NCBI GenBank assembly: GCA_003142855.1
Contig: PLNW01000106.1
Coordinates: 44,590 to 108,589, forward strand
Length of the DNA stretch: 64,000 nucleotides
From: Myxococcales bacterium
GTDB taxonomy: Bacteria; Myxococcota_A; Polyangia; Fen-1088
Direction: 5' to 3'
Position numbers and translations under genes: made by a program. The notes under the pieces are model-generated. The model ran no database searches, was not told the DNA's origin, and was given only the letters and a program-made list of their open reading frames with translations. Positions 52,178 through 63,950 of the stretch are shown piece by piece. The first letter of the stretch is position 1. The number at the start of each line of letters is the position of its first letter.

Positions 52178-52205
52178 TTACCAGGGACCTGCCGTCTGAT
52201 ACGAT
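52178..52205 (+). promoter_or_regulatory. Promoter of the deacetylase gene
   Basis: TTACCA at 52178-52183, 16-bp spacer, TACGAT at 52200-52205 with TGA just before (extended -10). The predicted start coincides with the GTG at 52212. Confidence 0.55.
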
Positions 52206-52211
52206 ATCTGC

Positions 52212-53150
52212 GTGTCGGCCGGCCCTATCGTTTCTGTCTCCGTCGATCTCGATCCTGTCGAGTGCTACTTCCGCATTCATGCGCTGCCCAGCGGCCCGCC
52301 GGACGAGATCCGGCATGTGATCTTGCGTCGGTGTCTGCCCCGACTGGCCGACTTGTTCGCCCGACACGGCATCCGCGCGACCCTGTTCGTGGTTGGGCGC
52401 GACCTGGAAGAAGACGCTGAGGGCCGCCGCATTTTGGCTGACCTGGCCAGCGCCGGCCATGAGTTGGCCAGCCACACGTACACCCATCCCTACGACCTGG
52501 TCCGGCTTGCAAGCCTGCGCATCGCCGACGAGATCGATCGGGCCCACGCTGCCATCGCCGCGGCCTGTGGGCGGCCGCCGGTCGGCTTCCGCGCGCCCGG
52601 CTACGAGATCTCGGCTGAGCTGATCGAGCTGCTCTGCCAGCGCGGCTATCGCTACGATTCGTCGACTTTTCCGGCTATCCCGTATTACCTGGCCAAGGCT
52701 GCCGTGATGGGGCTGATTCGCCTCGCAGGCCGGCGCTCGGGCAGCATCTTGGGCAGCCCGGCCGTGCTGCGGGCGCCGCGCGTGCCCTACCGGCCCGCGG
52801 CTGGCTCGCCCTATCGCCGTGGCGACCAGCCCATCATGGAGCTGCCCATCGCCGTGACCCCGTGGCTCCGGTTGCACGTCATCGGCACCACTTTAGTCAT
52901 CGCGCCGGAGTGGTTGCGGCGGCGACTCGCGGCCGCGGCGCTGGGCAGCCCGTTCTTCAATCTGGAACTGCACGGCATCGACCTGGCCGACGCCGAGGCT
53001 GATGGGTTTCCTGCGGCGCTAGTTGCCAAGCAACCCGACCTGCGCGTCCCGCTGGCGCGCAAGCTGGCCGCGCTTGACGCCACCTTGGAGCAAGCGCGCA
53101 GCCAGGGCGCCAGGTTCCTGCCGCTGCGAGACGCGGCCGAGGAAGTGTAG
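52212..53150 (+). CDS. Polysaccharide deacetylase (NodB/CE4-like)
   Basis: The 312-residue protein shows the CE4 metal site: Asp12/Asp14 in [12 protein letters not shown], His88 and His92 in [12 protein letters not shown], and [10 protein letters not shown]. This is the group that acts on secreted polysaccharides or lipid-linked sugars; there is no signal peptide, so it probably works on a cytoplasmic or membrane-face substrate such as an undecaprenyl-linked intermediate. The GTG at 52212 lies right at the predicted transcript start. The stop TAG at 53148-53150 is the first three bases of repeat copy 3. Confidence 0.85.
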   Translation: MSAGPIVSVSVDLDPVECYFRIHALPSGPPDEIRHVILRRCLPRLADLFARHGIRATLFVVGRDLEEDAEGRRILADLASAGHELASHTYTHPYDLVRLASLRIADEIDRAHAAIAAACGRPPVGFRAPGYEISAELIELLCQRGYRYDSSTFPAIPYYLAKAAVMGLIRLAGRRSGSILGSPAVLRAPRVPYRPAAGSPYRRGDQPIMELPIAVTPWLRLHVIGTTLVIAPEWLRRRLAAAALGSPFFNLELHGIDLADAEADGFPAALVAKQPDLRVPLARKLAALDATLEQARSQGARFLPLRDAAEEV

Positions 53151-53270
53151 TCGCGTGGGGAGTCGGCGAGCTTTGCTCGCCGCGGACCATCGTGCGAGGC
53201 CGAGCGAAGCGAGCGGGGTCGGGTGGCGGGTGGGGGGCCGAAGGGTTTGGGAACCCTTTGAGGGTTCCCA
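53148..53270 (+). repeat. REP-like element family 1, copy 3 (with insertion)
   Basis: Begins TAGTCGCGTGGGGAG; the TAG is the deacetylase stop codon. Hairpin one GGCGAGC-TTT-GCTCGCC, and hairpin two identical to copy 1 (TGGGAACCCT-TTG-AGGGTTCCCA). About 40 extra bases (53192-53242) rich in GAGCGAAGCGAG and GGGTGGCGGG lie between the hairpins. Confidence 0.8.
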
Positions 53271-53325
53271 TTTCAATAGAAAAATTCCGTGATCGTAGCG
53301 CCGGGACTAGGATCGGGCTTGGCCC

Positions 53326-54795
53326 ATGGCCAGGCAGCAGACTATCCCTCTTCACGAGCCGCCCAGCGCGGAACGCGCCTTTGCGGCCACGGCCCTGGAC
53401 GCAGAAGGTCCGGCCATCGAGCATCCGATTGCTGCGGCTGACTCGCTGGTCGGCCAGCGCATCGATCACTTTCAAATCCACGAGTTGCTGGGCGAGGGCG
53501 GGATGGGCGCGGTGTACCTGGCGCACGACATGTCACTGGAGCGGACGGTGGCCATCAAGGTGCTGCGCCGGGAGCTGGCCAACGACGAGAGACTGGTCGG
53601 CCGGCTGGTGATGGAGGCGCAGGCCCAGGCCTGCCTGCAGCACCCCAGCGTCGTGACCATCTACTACATCGGCAATTTCCAAGGCGCGCCCTACTTCGCT
53701 ATGGAGCATGTGCCAGGCGGCACGCTCGCCGAGTACATCCAGCGGGAAGGCCCGCTGCCCTGGGGCGAGGCGCTTGAATACATCATCCAGGCCACGCGGG
53801 CTCTGGCCGCGGCCCACGGACGCGGCATGGTCCACCGGGACATCAAGCCGTCCAACCTGTTGCTGGGCGCGATTCCAGCCGGTGCGCAGGTGCACGCGAT
53901 CAAGGTGGCGGATTTTGGCGTGGCTGCGCCCACAGACGCCGGCGCCGGCGCTTTCGTGGGCACGCCCTACTATGCGGCGCCCGAACAGATCGCAGGCGAC
54001 GGGCCCAGCATGCGCGGCGATGTGTACGCGCTCGCCATAACCTTTCACGAGCTCCTCACCGGCCGCGTGCCGTTTCAGGCCGACAGCCTTCGGGCCATGC
54101 TGCAACTCCATCGCGAGGCTCCGCGCCCCGAAATCCCGGGCGAGGCCGCACCCTGGCGGCTGCGCCATCTCATCCGCGAGATGATGGACCCCGATCCGCA
54201 GAAGCGGCCCGGGGGCTACGAGGACCTGCTCGATCGCCTGGAGTCGCTGCGGCCCAAACCGCGCGTGGCTGGCGGACTGGTGCCGCGTGCCGCGGCCCTG
54301 GCCGTGGATGTGATGTTGATTGCGCCGCTGGGCCAGATAGTGGCTGCAACGCTGGGATTGTCGCAGCATGCGGCCGCGCAGATCGGACTGCTGCTCTTTG
54401 CCACGTACTATGTCCTCTCTCATCGCCTGTGGGGCAAGACCCTCGGCAAGCGTCTGCTGGGACTGCGCATCGTGGGGACCACACGCCCGGTGCGCGTGTT
54501 CAACCTGCTCTTGCGCTTCGCGGTCGAGTTCTGGGGGCCTCTGGTGGCGCTGGCCATCATCAGCCTACAGTGGGGCGCAGCCGTGGCCGGCGCCAACGTT
54601 TCCTTGTGGGATCGCAGCACCGGGGCCCTGCTGCGCATGTTGTTGGTGCCCAATCTGGTCGTGGCCATTCCGTGGCTGGCCGGATTCCTCTTCGCGCTCT
54701 TCGATCACGATCGCCAGGCGCTCCATGACCGGGTGGCCCACACCCGCGTGATCTACGAGATCCACGAACGCGAGCCGGCTGCCGACCACACGTGA
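53326..54795 (+). CDS. Ser/Thr protein kinase fused to an RDD membrane domain
   Basis: The 489-residue protein has a ~45-residue N-terminal tail, a Hanks-type kinase (GEGGMGAVYLA, Lys in VAIKVLRR, HRDIKPSNLLL, VADFGVAA, GTPYYAAPEQI), then at ~residue 330 an RDD domain with its Arg and Asp-containing helices (VPRAAALAVDVMLIAPLGQI; LGKRLLGLRIVG; DRVAHTRVIYE). The kinase is cytoplasmic and tethered by the RDD membrane segments. The RDD tail may sense membrane state; inferred. AGGAT precedes the ATG at 53326. Confidence 0.9.
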   Translation: MARQQTIPLHEPPSAERAFAATALDAEGPAIEHPIAAADSLVGQRIDHFQIHELLGEGGMGAVYLAHDMSLERTVAIKVLRRELANDERLVGRLVMEAQAQACLQHPSVVTIYYIGNFQGAPYFAMEHVPGGTLAEYIQREGPLPWGEALEYIIQATRALAAAHGRGMVHRDIKPSNLLLGAIPAGAQVHAIKVADFGVAAPTDAGAGAFVGTPYYAAPEQIAGDGPSMRGDVYALAITFHELLTGRVPFQADSLRAMLQLHREAPRPEIPGEAAPWRLRHLIREMMDPDPQKRPGGYEDLLDRLESLRPKPRVAGGLVPRAAALAVDVMLIAPLGQIVAATLGLSQHAAAQIGLLLFATYYVLSHRLWGKTLGKRLLGLRIVGTTRPVRVFNLLLRFAVEFWGPLVALAIISLQWGAAVAGANVSLWDRSTGALLRMLLVPNLVVAIPWLAGFLFALFDHDRQALHDRVAHTRVIYEIHEREPAADHT

Positions 54796-54860
54796 CGGTG
54801 GCAGGGGGGGCCCACTCCCACCGCCCCTGTCACCGTCACCGCCCCTGTCACCGCCCACAT
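54793..54860. repeat. Degenerate CCGTCAC/CCCTGTCACC tract
   Basis: Repeats of CCCCTGTCACCG resemble the outer tract of the island arms (33797-33868 and 30266-30320) and the sequence begins at the stop of the kinase gene. It may be a remnant of the same element class. Confidence 0.45.
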
Positions 54861-54891
54861 CAAGACGCAGTGGTGAATTCCGTGCGTGAGA

Positions 54892-54900
54892 TGGTAGTCT
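54892..54900 (+). promoter_or_regulatory. Possible extended -10 of larB
   Basis: TGGTAGTCT ends seven bases before the larB GTG. It contains TGn plus TAGTCT. A clear -35 was not found. Confidence 0.4.
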
Positions 54901-54907
54901 GCTGCCT

Positions 54908-55666
54908 GTGGACCCTTCACGCTTGCGCGCGCTCCTGGAAGAGATTCGGGACGGCAAGATGTCGCCCGACGATGGCCTACGCGAGCTACGCGACCTGCCT
55001 TTCCGTTCCTTGGGCTTCGCCCACGCCGACACCCACCGTCACATGCGGACCGGGTTTCCCGAGGTGGTCTTCGGCTCGGGCAAATCGGCCGCGCAGATCG
55101 CAACCTTGCTGGGCGAGCTGGGTCGCGACGGCGTCCCTGTGATGGCCACCCGGGTGACGCCCGACCTGGCGGCCCAGGTGGCGGCCTTGTTGCCGGCGGT
55201 GCGCTACCTGGAAGTGCCGCGCATGCTGGTGTTCGGGCCGCAGCCGACACCGGATCGCGGTCGCGGCGTGGTGGGTGTGCTGTCGGCCGGAACCTCTGAC
55301 ATTCCAGTGTCCGAGGAAGCTGCGGTCACCGCTGAAATGGACGGCAACCGGGTGGTGCGCATCTTCGACGTGGGCGTGGCCGGGCTGCACCGGCTGCTCG
55401 CCCATCGCGAGCGCATCGAGGAGGCTGAGGTGCTGGTGGTGGTGGCGGGCATGGATGGGGTACTGCCCACAGTGGTGGGCGGTCTGTTCTCGCGGCCTGT
55501 GATCGCGGTGCCCACCAGCGTCGGCTATGGGGCGTCCTTCGGGGGCGTGGCCGCGCTGTTGACCATGCTCAACTCCTGCGCCACGGGCGTGGCGGTGGTC
55601 AACATCGACAACGGCTTCGGCGGCGGCCGGCTCGCTTCGATGCTCAATCGGGTGCGCCAGCCATGA
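54908..55666 (+). CDS. larB: Nickel-pincer cofactor biosynthesis protein LarB
   Basis: LarB carboxylates and hydrolyses nicotinic acid adenine dinucleotide to start the nickel-pincer nucleotide cofactor of lactate racemase and related enzymes. The 252-residue protein has the PurE-like core with GVLSAGTSDIPVSEEAAVTA, HRLLAHRE and Cys224 in LNSCATGVAVVNIDNGFGGG, which aligns with the active-site cysteine. It starts with GTG; a -10 (TAGTCT) ends seven bases before it, so it may be leaderless. Overlaps larC by four bases (ATGA). Confidence 0.93.
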   Translation: MDPSRLRALLEEIRDGKMSPDDGLRELRDLPFRSLGFAHADTHRHMRTGFPEVVFGSGKSAAQIATLLGELGRDGVPVMATRVTPDLAAQVAALLPAVRYLEVPRMLVFGPQPTPDRGRGVVGVLSAGTSDIPVSEEAAVTAEMDGNRVVRIFDVGVAGLHRLLAHRERIEEAEVLVVVAGMDGVLPTVVGGLFSRPVIAVPTSVGYGASFGGVAALLTMLNSCATGVAVVNIDNGFGGGRLASMLNRVRQP

Positions 55667-56901
55667 AGCTGCGTGGACTGCATGTGCATTTCGACCCGTC
55701 GTCCGGGATCGCGGGCGACATGGCGGTGGCGGCGTTGGTGGATGCCGGCGTCCCGGCTCGGGTCGTGGCCGGCGCCATCGACGAAATGGGTGTTCACGGG
55801 TTGAAGGTCGGTTTCGAGAAGCGGCGGCGCGGGGCCTTTGCGGGCAAGGGATTCGTGGTGCATGCGCCGGGTTCGCATCACGGCCACCATCACGGGCATC
55901 ACCACGAGCACCGCGACTACGCCGAGATTCGCCGCTTGCTGCAACGGGCGCGCCTCGACGCCGAGACCAAGCGTTTGGCTGGAGCCATCTTCGAGCGCAT
56001 CGCTCAGGCCGAGGCGGCGCTGCACGGGGTTGCGCTCGATCGTGTGGCCTTCCATGAGGTGGGGGCGTGGGATTCCATTGCCGACGTCGTGGGCGCGGCC
56101 GCTGCCCTCGCGTGGCTGCAACCTTCATCGGTGTCGTCGACGCCTCCCGTGCTGGGCTCGGGTCAGGTGCACACCGCGCATGGATTGATGCCGGTTCCGG
56201 CGCCGGCCACGGCTGCGATCTTGCGCGGAATTCCGGCTTTGCTTGAAGGCGAGGGCGAGCTGACCACACCCACGGGTGCCGCCATTCTGGCCGCCCTGGT
56301 GACCAATTTCGGTCCGCCGCCTCCCATGCGCATCCAGGCTCAAGGTTTTGGCGCGGGCACGCGTGAGGTCTCTGATCGGGCCAATGTTCTGCGCGTCCTG
56401 CTGGGTGAGGCACTGGGTCGAGCCCTGCCCGCCTCGGCGGCCGAGGTGGTCTTGCTAGAGGCCAACCTGGACGACATGAGTCCCCAGTTGATCGAGCCGC
56501 TGATGTCGGCTCTCTTCGCGGCAGGGGCGGTCGATGTGTGGACCACCTCGATCCTCATGAAGAAGGGGCGGCCGGCGTGGCAAGTGTCGGCGTTGGCGCC
56601 AGCGGAGGGTGTGGGACCGGTCGAGCAGGCTTTTTTTGGCAATTCGACGACGTTGGGCGTGCGGCGGGCTCGCATGGAACGGGCCGTGCTGTCGCGCTCG
56701 CTGGCCAGCGTGAAGACGCGCTTTGGAACCGTGTCAGTCAAGCTGGCCGCCGACGGCGGCCGTGTGCTGGGCGCGTCGCCGGAATTCGACGATTGCCGGC
56801 GGCTCGCCGATCGGGCAGGCGTGCCCGTGCGCACGGTGCTGGCCGAGGCGGCTGCCCTGGCGTCGCGCCTCTTGCCGTCGAGGGAGCGCAAGCGGGGCTG
56901 A
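55663..56901 (+). CDS. larC: Nickel insertion protein LarC
   Basis: CTP-dependent nickel insertase for the pincer cofactor. The 412-residue protein has HFDPSSGIAGDMAVAALVDA at the start, a His-rich linker (HHGHHHGHHHEH, likely nickel-binding), FHEVGAWDSIADVVGAA and EANLDDMSPQ. The length fits full-length LarC without the frameshift-fused form seen in lactobacilli. larE (sulfur insertion) and larA are not in the window. The stop and the next start overlap by one base (TGATG). Confidence 0.93.
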   Translation: MKLRGLHVHFDPSSGIAGDMAVAALVDAGVPARVVAGAIDEMGVHGLKVGFEKRRRGAFAGKGFVVHAPGSHHGHHHGHHHEHRDYAEIRRLLQRARLDAETKRLAGAIFERIAQAEAALHGVALDRVAFHEVGAWDSIADVVGAAAALAWLQPSSVSSTPPVLGSGQVHTAHGLMPVPAPATAAILRGIPALLEGEGELTTPTGAAILAALVTNFGPPPPMRIQAQGFGAGTREVSDRANVLRVLLGEALGRALPASAAEVVLLEANLDDMSPQLIEPLMSALFAAGAVDVWTTSILMKKGRPAWQVSALAPAEGVGPVEQAFFGNSTTLGVRRARMERAVLSRSLASVKTRFGTVSVKLAADGGRVLGASPEFDDCRRLADRAGVPVRTVLAEAAALASRLLPSRERKRG

Positions 56902-58106
56902 TGGCTAGTTCCCCGAAAAAGCGGGCCGCCAAGAAGCCGGGACACCGGCAGGCCGCGCTGGTGCGGTCACCGCCAGCCGCCGGCCTGCGCGACTACCTTG
57001 AACAGATCGTGGACCAAGCCAACGTGTTGGTCATCGCCACGGACCTCGCCGGCCGCACGATCGTGTGGAACCGAGCCATGTCCCGGCTGACGGGTTTTCC
57101 GCGCGAGACGGTGGTGGGTCGTGAGTTGTTGCTGTGGCTTTCCGAGGCGGGCATGCCGGAGTTGGCTCAGATCATGAAACAGGTGGCGGCCGGCGGAGAC
57201 TTGTCCAACTGCGAGGTGCGACTGCCGTCGGTGAGCGGGACGGTCGCGCGCGCGGCTTTCAATGTGGCCATCGTGCGTGCCGAAGGCGGCCGGCCTTCCG
57301 CCATCCTGGCGGTGGGCCAGGACGTGACAGCCCTGCGTGTGCTGCAAAACCAGGTGATTCATGCCGAGAAGCTGGCCACCGTGGGGCAGATCGCCGCCGG
57401 GGTGGCGCATGAGATCAACAACCCCCTTACGTCCATCCAGGCGTGCGTCGAGGCGGTCCTGCACAAAGCCAGTATGGCCACGCAAGGGCGCCTGCCGAAC
57501 CAAATCGAGCCCGTCGACGTGGAACGGCTCAAGCGCATCCAGGACGGGGCCGAACGCATCCGGCGGTTCACGCACGACCTGGTTGGCTACGCTCGGCCCT
57601 CGCGCGTCGAGATCGAACGGCTGGATCTCAACGAGGTGGTCGAGCACGCCCTGTCATTTTGCGAGCATGTTTTTGTGGAAGCCAAGGCCACGCTGGATCG
57701 AGACCTGGCACCCAATCTGCCACCGATTCGCGCGGTGAGGGATCAGGTGATGCAGGTGGTGACCAACTTGGTGACCAACGCGGCGCAAGCCTTGGGAGAA
57801 AAGGGCGGCAGTGTCCGAGTTCGAACCTTCCACGACGGGGAGGTTACCGTTGGCTTGGCCGTGACCGACACGGGCAGCGGCATCCGCGAGGAGCACCGGG
57901 CTAGCATCTTTGACCCGTTTTTCACGACCAAACCGGCTGGCAGCGGGACCGGGTTGGGTCTGTCGGTGGTGCGCAACATCGTCTACGCCCATGGCGGGCA
58001 GATCACCTTCCAGTCCAAGCTCGGCAGCGGTACAACGTTCATGGTAACCCTGCCTGTCAGCCATCCCCTGTCACAAGATGTTGAGGGAGAGAAGTCGACC
58101 CCATGA
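56901..58106 (+). CDS. PAS-domain histidine kinase in the lar operon
   Basis: The 401-residue soluble kinase has a basic N-terminal tail, a PAS domain (~30-145), HisKA with His170 in [20 protein letters not shown] and an intact HATPase_c: N box [19 protein letters not shown]1 [13 protein letters not shown] box [20 protein letters not shown]. It starts within the larC stop (TGATG) and overlaps the next gene by four bases. No response regulator is adjacent. The coupling to larBC is unusual; it may sense nickel, lactate or redox, but nothing in the PAS sequence identifies the signal. Confidence 0.9.
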   Translation: MASSPKKRAAKKPGHRQAALVRSPPAAGLRDYLEQIVDQANVLVIATDLAGRTIVWNRAMSRLTGFPRETVVGRELLLWLSEAGMPELAQIMKQVAAGGDLSNCEVRLPSVSGTVARAAFNVAIVRAEGGRPSAILAVGQDVTALRVLQNQVIHAEKLATVGQIAAGVAHEINNPLTSIQACVEAVLHKASMATQGRLPNQIEPVDVERLKRIQDGAERIRRFTHDLVGYARPSRVEIERLDLNEVVEHALSFCEHVFVEAKATLDRDLAPNLPPIRAVRDQVMQVVTNLVTNAAQALGEKGGSVRVRTFHDGEVTVGLAVTDTGSGIREEHRASIFDPFFTTKPAGSGTGLGLSVVRNIVYAHGGQITFQSKLGSGTTFMVTLPVSHPLSQDVEGEKSTP

Positions 58107-58390
58107 AGCCGGAACAGCTTGCCGAGTCCCTAGAAACCGCCGCCAGCCAGCTTGGCGTCAAAGTGCGCTACGAGACGCTCGCCGCTGCCGGGCCGACAGG
58201 AGGGGGCGGCCTGTGCAAGGTGAAGGGCGAGTGGTTCATCATCATCGATCGGAAAACCGCAGCCTCAGAGCGCGTGTCGATCCTGGGTGAAGCACTGGCC
58301 ACCATGGACACGGAACACCTCTATTTGCCACCCAAGGTGCGCGAGATGTTGGCGCAAAAACGGGCGGCTGTACGCAAGGCATTGAGTTAA
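58103..58390 (+). CDS. Small hypothetical protein (95 aa)
   Basis: [20 protein letters not shown] begins a compact alpha/beta protein; it contains GGGGLCKVKGEWFIIIDRKT, and a C-terminal KVREMLAQKRAAVRKAL helix. Overlaps the histidine kinase stop by ATGA, so it is the last gene of larB-larC-kinase operon. No domain recognised; the single Cys and Gly-rich turn are notable. Confidence 0.75.
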   Translation: MKPEQLAESLETAASQLGVKVRYETLAAAGPTGGGGLCKVKGEWFIIIDRKTAASERVSILGEALATMDTEHLYLPPKVREMLAQKRAAVRKALS

Positions 58391-58419
58391 CCCGCAGTCC
58401 CGCTGCAGCCGAAGGAGGC

Positions 58420-58470
58420 CGTGGCCGTGGCCGGATCCGCATCCGGCTCCGGCGCCGGATCCGGCAACCT
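58420..58470. repeat. GC-rich repeats in convergent spacer
   Basis: GGCCGTGGCCGTGGCC hexamers followed by GCCGGATCCGCATCCGGCTC, in which CCGGATCC recurs and pairs with itself. It lies between two convergent stops and may act as a terminator without a T-tract. Confidence 0.4.
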
Positions 58471-58849
58471 ACTCGTCGCCCAGGGCGCGGATCTTGGCTG
58501 CCAGCATGGGATCGTCTTCTAGTGTCTGACGGAGCGCTGCGCTGAGATTCTTCTTGATTGTTGCAGGGCCGTCGACGCCCACCTGGCGGGACACGATTCG
58601 CTCGACCACGCGATCAAGTGCGGCCCGGGGTGTGATCCGGCCAGCCTGGAGAGCCTTGGCGATGTCTGCGACGGCTGACACCTTGCCGGCGCGGACGGTC
58701 GGCTGAGTCACCGTGGCAGCACTCGCCTTGTCAGCTCCCGAAACCCGCGCGAGCCTTTGTGCAAAACCCTTGGTTCCGGCCTTCTTGACCGCAGGAAAGT
58801 CCACGGGGCGGCCCAGAAGCGATCCCGACGGCGGCTTGGAGACCTTCAT
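58469..58849 (-). CDS. Hypothetical protein (126 aa)
   Basis: From the ATG at 58849 (MKVSKPPSGSLLGRPVDFPA) with AGGAA upstream, a basic Ala/Ser/Val-rich N-terminus precedes a helical C-terminal part (ISRAALDRVVERIVS-like: ITPRAALDRVVERIVSRQVG, SAALRQTLEDDPMLAAKI). No motif recognised. Composition resembles the small FlgM/YfdX-type disordered-plus-helix proteins, but this is not evidence for function. Confidence 0.65.
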   Translation of the reverse strand: MKVSKPPSGSLLGRPVDFPAVKKAGTKGFAQRLARVSGADKASAATVTQPTVRAGKVSAVADIAKALQAGRITPRAALDRVVERIVSRQVGVDGPATIKKNLSAALRQTLEDDPMLAAKIRALGDE

Positions 58850-58999
58850 CAATGCGTTCCTACCTTATCACAGGGCAGCCCTACGGCCGCTACTTGTCCC
58901 CATTATCGGCTGGCGACGAATCTGGTTGCGTGATGTCATGTCATGCACCGGACGCAGAGGGCGGGGCCATAATCGAGGATCCCGGAGTGTGGCATCTCC

Positions 59000-59008
59000 T
59001 GCTACAAT
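59000..59008 (+). promoter_or_regulatory. Extended -10 promoter of the cyclophilin gene
   Basis: TGCTACAAT is identical to the element at 35937-35945. Here the start codon is 30 bases downstream, with AAAGGGG in the leader, so this mRNA has a normal leader. Confidence 0.6.
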
Positions 59009-59037
59009 GGGGGCACAAAGGGGTTTAAGGTATTCTG

Positions 59038-59511
59038 ATGAAGAAAGTCCATTTTGAAACCACCAAAGGCGAATTCGTGGCTGATCTGTTCGAGGATGAC
59101 GCGCCGGCCACGGTGGCCAACTTCGCAGGGCTGGTGGCCGGAACCAAGGAATGGGTGGACCCAGCGACCGGGAAGAAGGTGAAACGTCCCTTCTACGACG
59201 CGCTCAGCTTTCATCGCGTCATCCCTGACTTCATGATCCAGGGGGGATGTCCTCTTGGCAGCGGAACAGGGGGCCCTGGTTTCAAGATCAAGTGCGAGAC
59301 CGCGGGCAAGCGCCAGGTTCACAAGGCGGGCTCGCTCTCGATGGCCCACGCCGGCAAGGACACAGGCGGATCGCAGTTCTTCGTCTGTCATTCACCGCAG
59401 CCACACCTCGATCGCAAGCACACCGTGTTCGGGCAGGTCGTCTCGGGTATGGAGGTGGTTATGAAGATTCAGGCTGGCGATCGCATGAACAAGGTTTGGA
59501 TCGAGGAGTGA
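59038..59511 (+). CDS. Cyclophilin-type peptidyl-prolyl isomerase
   Basis: The 157-residue cytoplasmic enzyme catalyses proline cis-trans isomerisation. It shows [20 protein letters not shown] (catalytic Arg), [20 protein letters not shown] and [14 protein letters not shown]. It lacks a signal peptide, so it is PpiB-like rather than PpiA. It is followed by the PEGA kinase gene after 172 bases. Confidence 0.93.
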   Translation: MKKVHFETTKGEFVADLFEDDAPATVANFAGLVAGTKEWVDPATGKKVKRPFYDALSFHRVIPDFMIQGGCPLGSGTGGPGFKIKCETAGKRQVHKAGSLSMAHAGKDTGGSQFFVCHSPQPHLDRKHTVFGQVVSGMEVVMKIQAGDRMNKVWIEE

Positions 59512-59683
59512 GGCGTTCTGCACGGCTCGGGGCTGCCCTGGAAACGCGTGGTTCGGGCGGCGCAGTGCTGCCCTGTCGCCGCGCAGACCTCCCCTCGTCG
59601 GATGGCTTGCTTGACTCGGGCCTGACCGTGGTCGATAACGGAATGACTCGCGCCAGCCGTAGGTTACGCTTCGGAGTCGCCGC

Positions 59684-62473
<2,790 letters not shown>

Positions 62474-62480
62474 GTCTCCT

Positions 62481-63950
62481 ATGCCTGTGTCAGGATCTTT
62501 GCCATCGCCTGCCGGAGCTAGCCCTGGCTCGCCGGAGGCGCTCGCGGCGGCCTGGGCAGACTACTTTCGTCGGATGGCTTTGGAGCCCCCACGCCACCCG
62601 GCCGCGCGCGACTTTCTGGATGAGGACTTGCGGGCGACCTTGCGGCGTTGGATCCCGGCCGACGCCTCGGTGGTGGAGGTAGGCTGCGGCACCGGCGATC
62701 TGGTTGCCGCTTTGCCCAACCGGGAACGCGTGGGAATTGCCCATTCGATCGATCTGGCGGCTGAAGCCCAGCGTCGTCATCCGGAGATCACTTTCGAGGT
62801 GGGCAGAGTCGAGCGTCTGCCACCGGGACGGAAGTTCGACGCCGTGATTTGCGATCGTCTGTGTCACACGGTGACTGACGTGCGCGCCTGGCTGGAAAGC
62901 CTGCGCGATCGATTGACTGAGCATGGGCTCATCTATCTGACGACCTACAACTACCTTTGGGAGTTTGCCGCGCGGGCGGCAGAAACGGTTGGTTGGAAAA
63001 CGCCAGCGCCCACGCCGAATTGGTTGTCGCACAATGATTTTCACAACCTGTTCAACATCACCGGCCTCGAGATGGTTCGCTTCGAGGACCGGCTGCTGCT
63101 CCCCTTGCAGGTGCCAGGCCTCGCCCCGCTGGTCAATCGCTACCTGGCCAAATTGCCGCTGGTCGAACGGTTTTCGCTCTATCGGCTCTATGCCCTGCGC
63201 CGGCGGGACATGAGCACAACGCCCCGGCCGCTTTCGGTGAGCGTGGTCGTGCCCACGCGCAACGAAGCGGGCAACGTAGCGGCTGCCATCGAACGAACCC
63301 CGGTCATGGGCTCGTCCACCGAGCTGATCTTCGTCGAGGGGGGCTCGACCGACGGAACTTGGGAGACGATAGCCAACGCGATCAAGGACTATCGAGGCCC
63401 GCTCAAGCTGTCGGCCTATCAGCAGACCGGCCAGGGCAAAGGCGATGCCGTGCGACTGGGCTTTGCCAAGGCCACCGGCGACGTGCTCATGATTCTCGAC
63501 GCCGACCTGACCGTGCCGCCCGAGGAGCTGCCGGTTTTTTACGACGTCATCGCGCGTGGGCTGGGGGACTACGTTCAGGGGACGCGCCTGGTCTATCCCA
63601 TGCAGCCGGGGGCGATGCGCTTCTTCAATCGCTTGGGTAATCAAGCCTTCTCCCACTTGTTTACCTACTTGCTCCAGCAGCCCATCAAGGACACGCTGTG
63701 CGGAACCAAGGTCTTGCGACGGCGCGACTACGAGCGGCTGGCGGCTGCGCGACACGTGTTTGGCGACTTCGATCCTTTCGGGGATTTCGATCTCATCTTT
63801 GGGGCCGCCCGACTCAACCTGAAGATCGTGGAGGTTCCGGTTCGCTATCGGGAACGCCTCTACGGCTCCACCAACATCTCGCGCTGGAAGCACGGTTGGC
63901 TGCTGCTCAAGATGTCGGCCGTGGCCGCCAGCAAACTCAAGTATGTCTAG
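62481..63950 (+). CDS. Methyltransferase / GT2 glycosyltransferase fusion
   Basis: The 489-residue protein joins an N-terminal class I SAM-dependent methyltransferase (VVEVGCGTGDLVAAL at 64-78) to a GT2 family glycosyltransferase from ~245 (LSVSVVVPTRNEAGNVAAAI, ELIFVEGGSTDGTW, ILDADLTVPPEELP with DAD near 339, and a DTLCGTKVLRR end). The GT2 half resembles dolichol-phosphate mannosyltransferase (DPM1-like) without a membrane tail. Probably modifies and transfers sugars onto a polyprenyl carrier for surface polymers. Only 7 bases after the kinase gene, so probably the same transcript. Confidence 0.88.
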   Translation: MPVSGSLPSPAGASPGSPEALAAAWADYFRRMALEPPRHPAARDFLDEDLRATLRRWIPADASVVEVGCGTGDLVAALPNRERVGIAHSIDLAAEAQRRHPEITFEVGRVERLPPGRKFDAVICDRLCHTVTDVRAWLESLRDRLTEHGLIYLTTYNYLWEFAARAAETVGWKTPAPTPNWLSHNDFHNLFNITGLEMVRFEDRLLLPLQVPGLAPLVNRYLAKLPLVERFSLYRLYALRRRDMSTTPRPLSVSVVVPTRNEAGNVAAAIERTPVMGSSTELIFVEGGSTDGTWETIANAIKDYRGPLKLSAYQQTGQGKGDAVRLGFAKATGDVLMILDADLTVPPEELPVFYDVIARGLGDYVQGTRLVYPMQPGAMRFFNRLGNQAFSHLFTYLLQQPIKDTLCGTKVLRRRDYERLAAARHVFGDFDPFGDFDLIFGAARLNLKIVEVPVRYRERLYGSTNISRWKHGWLLLKMSAVAASKLKYV

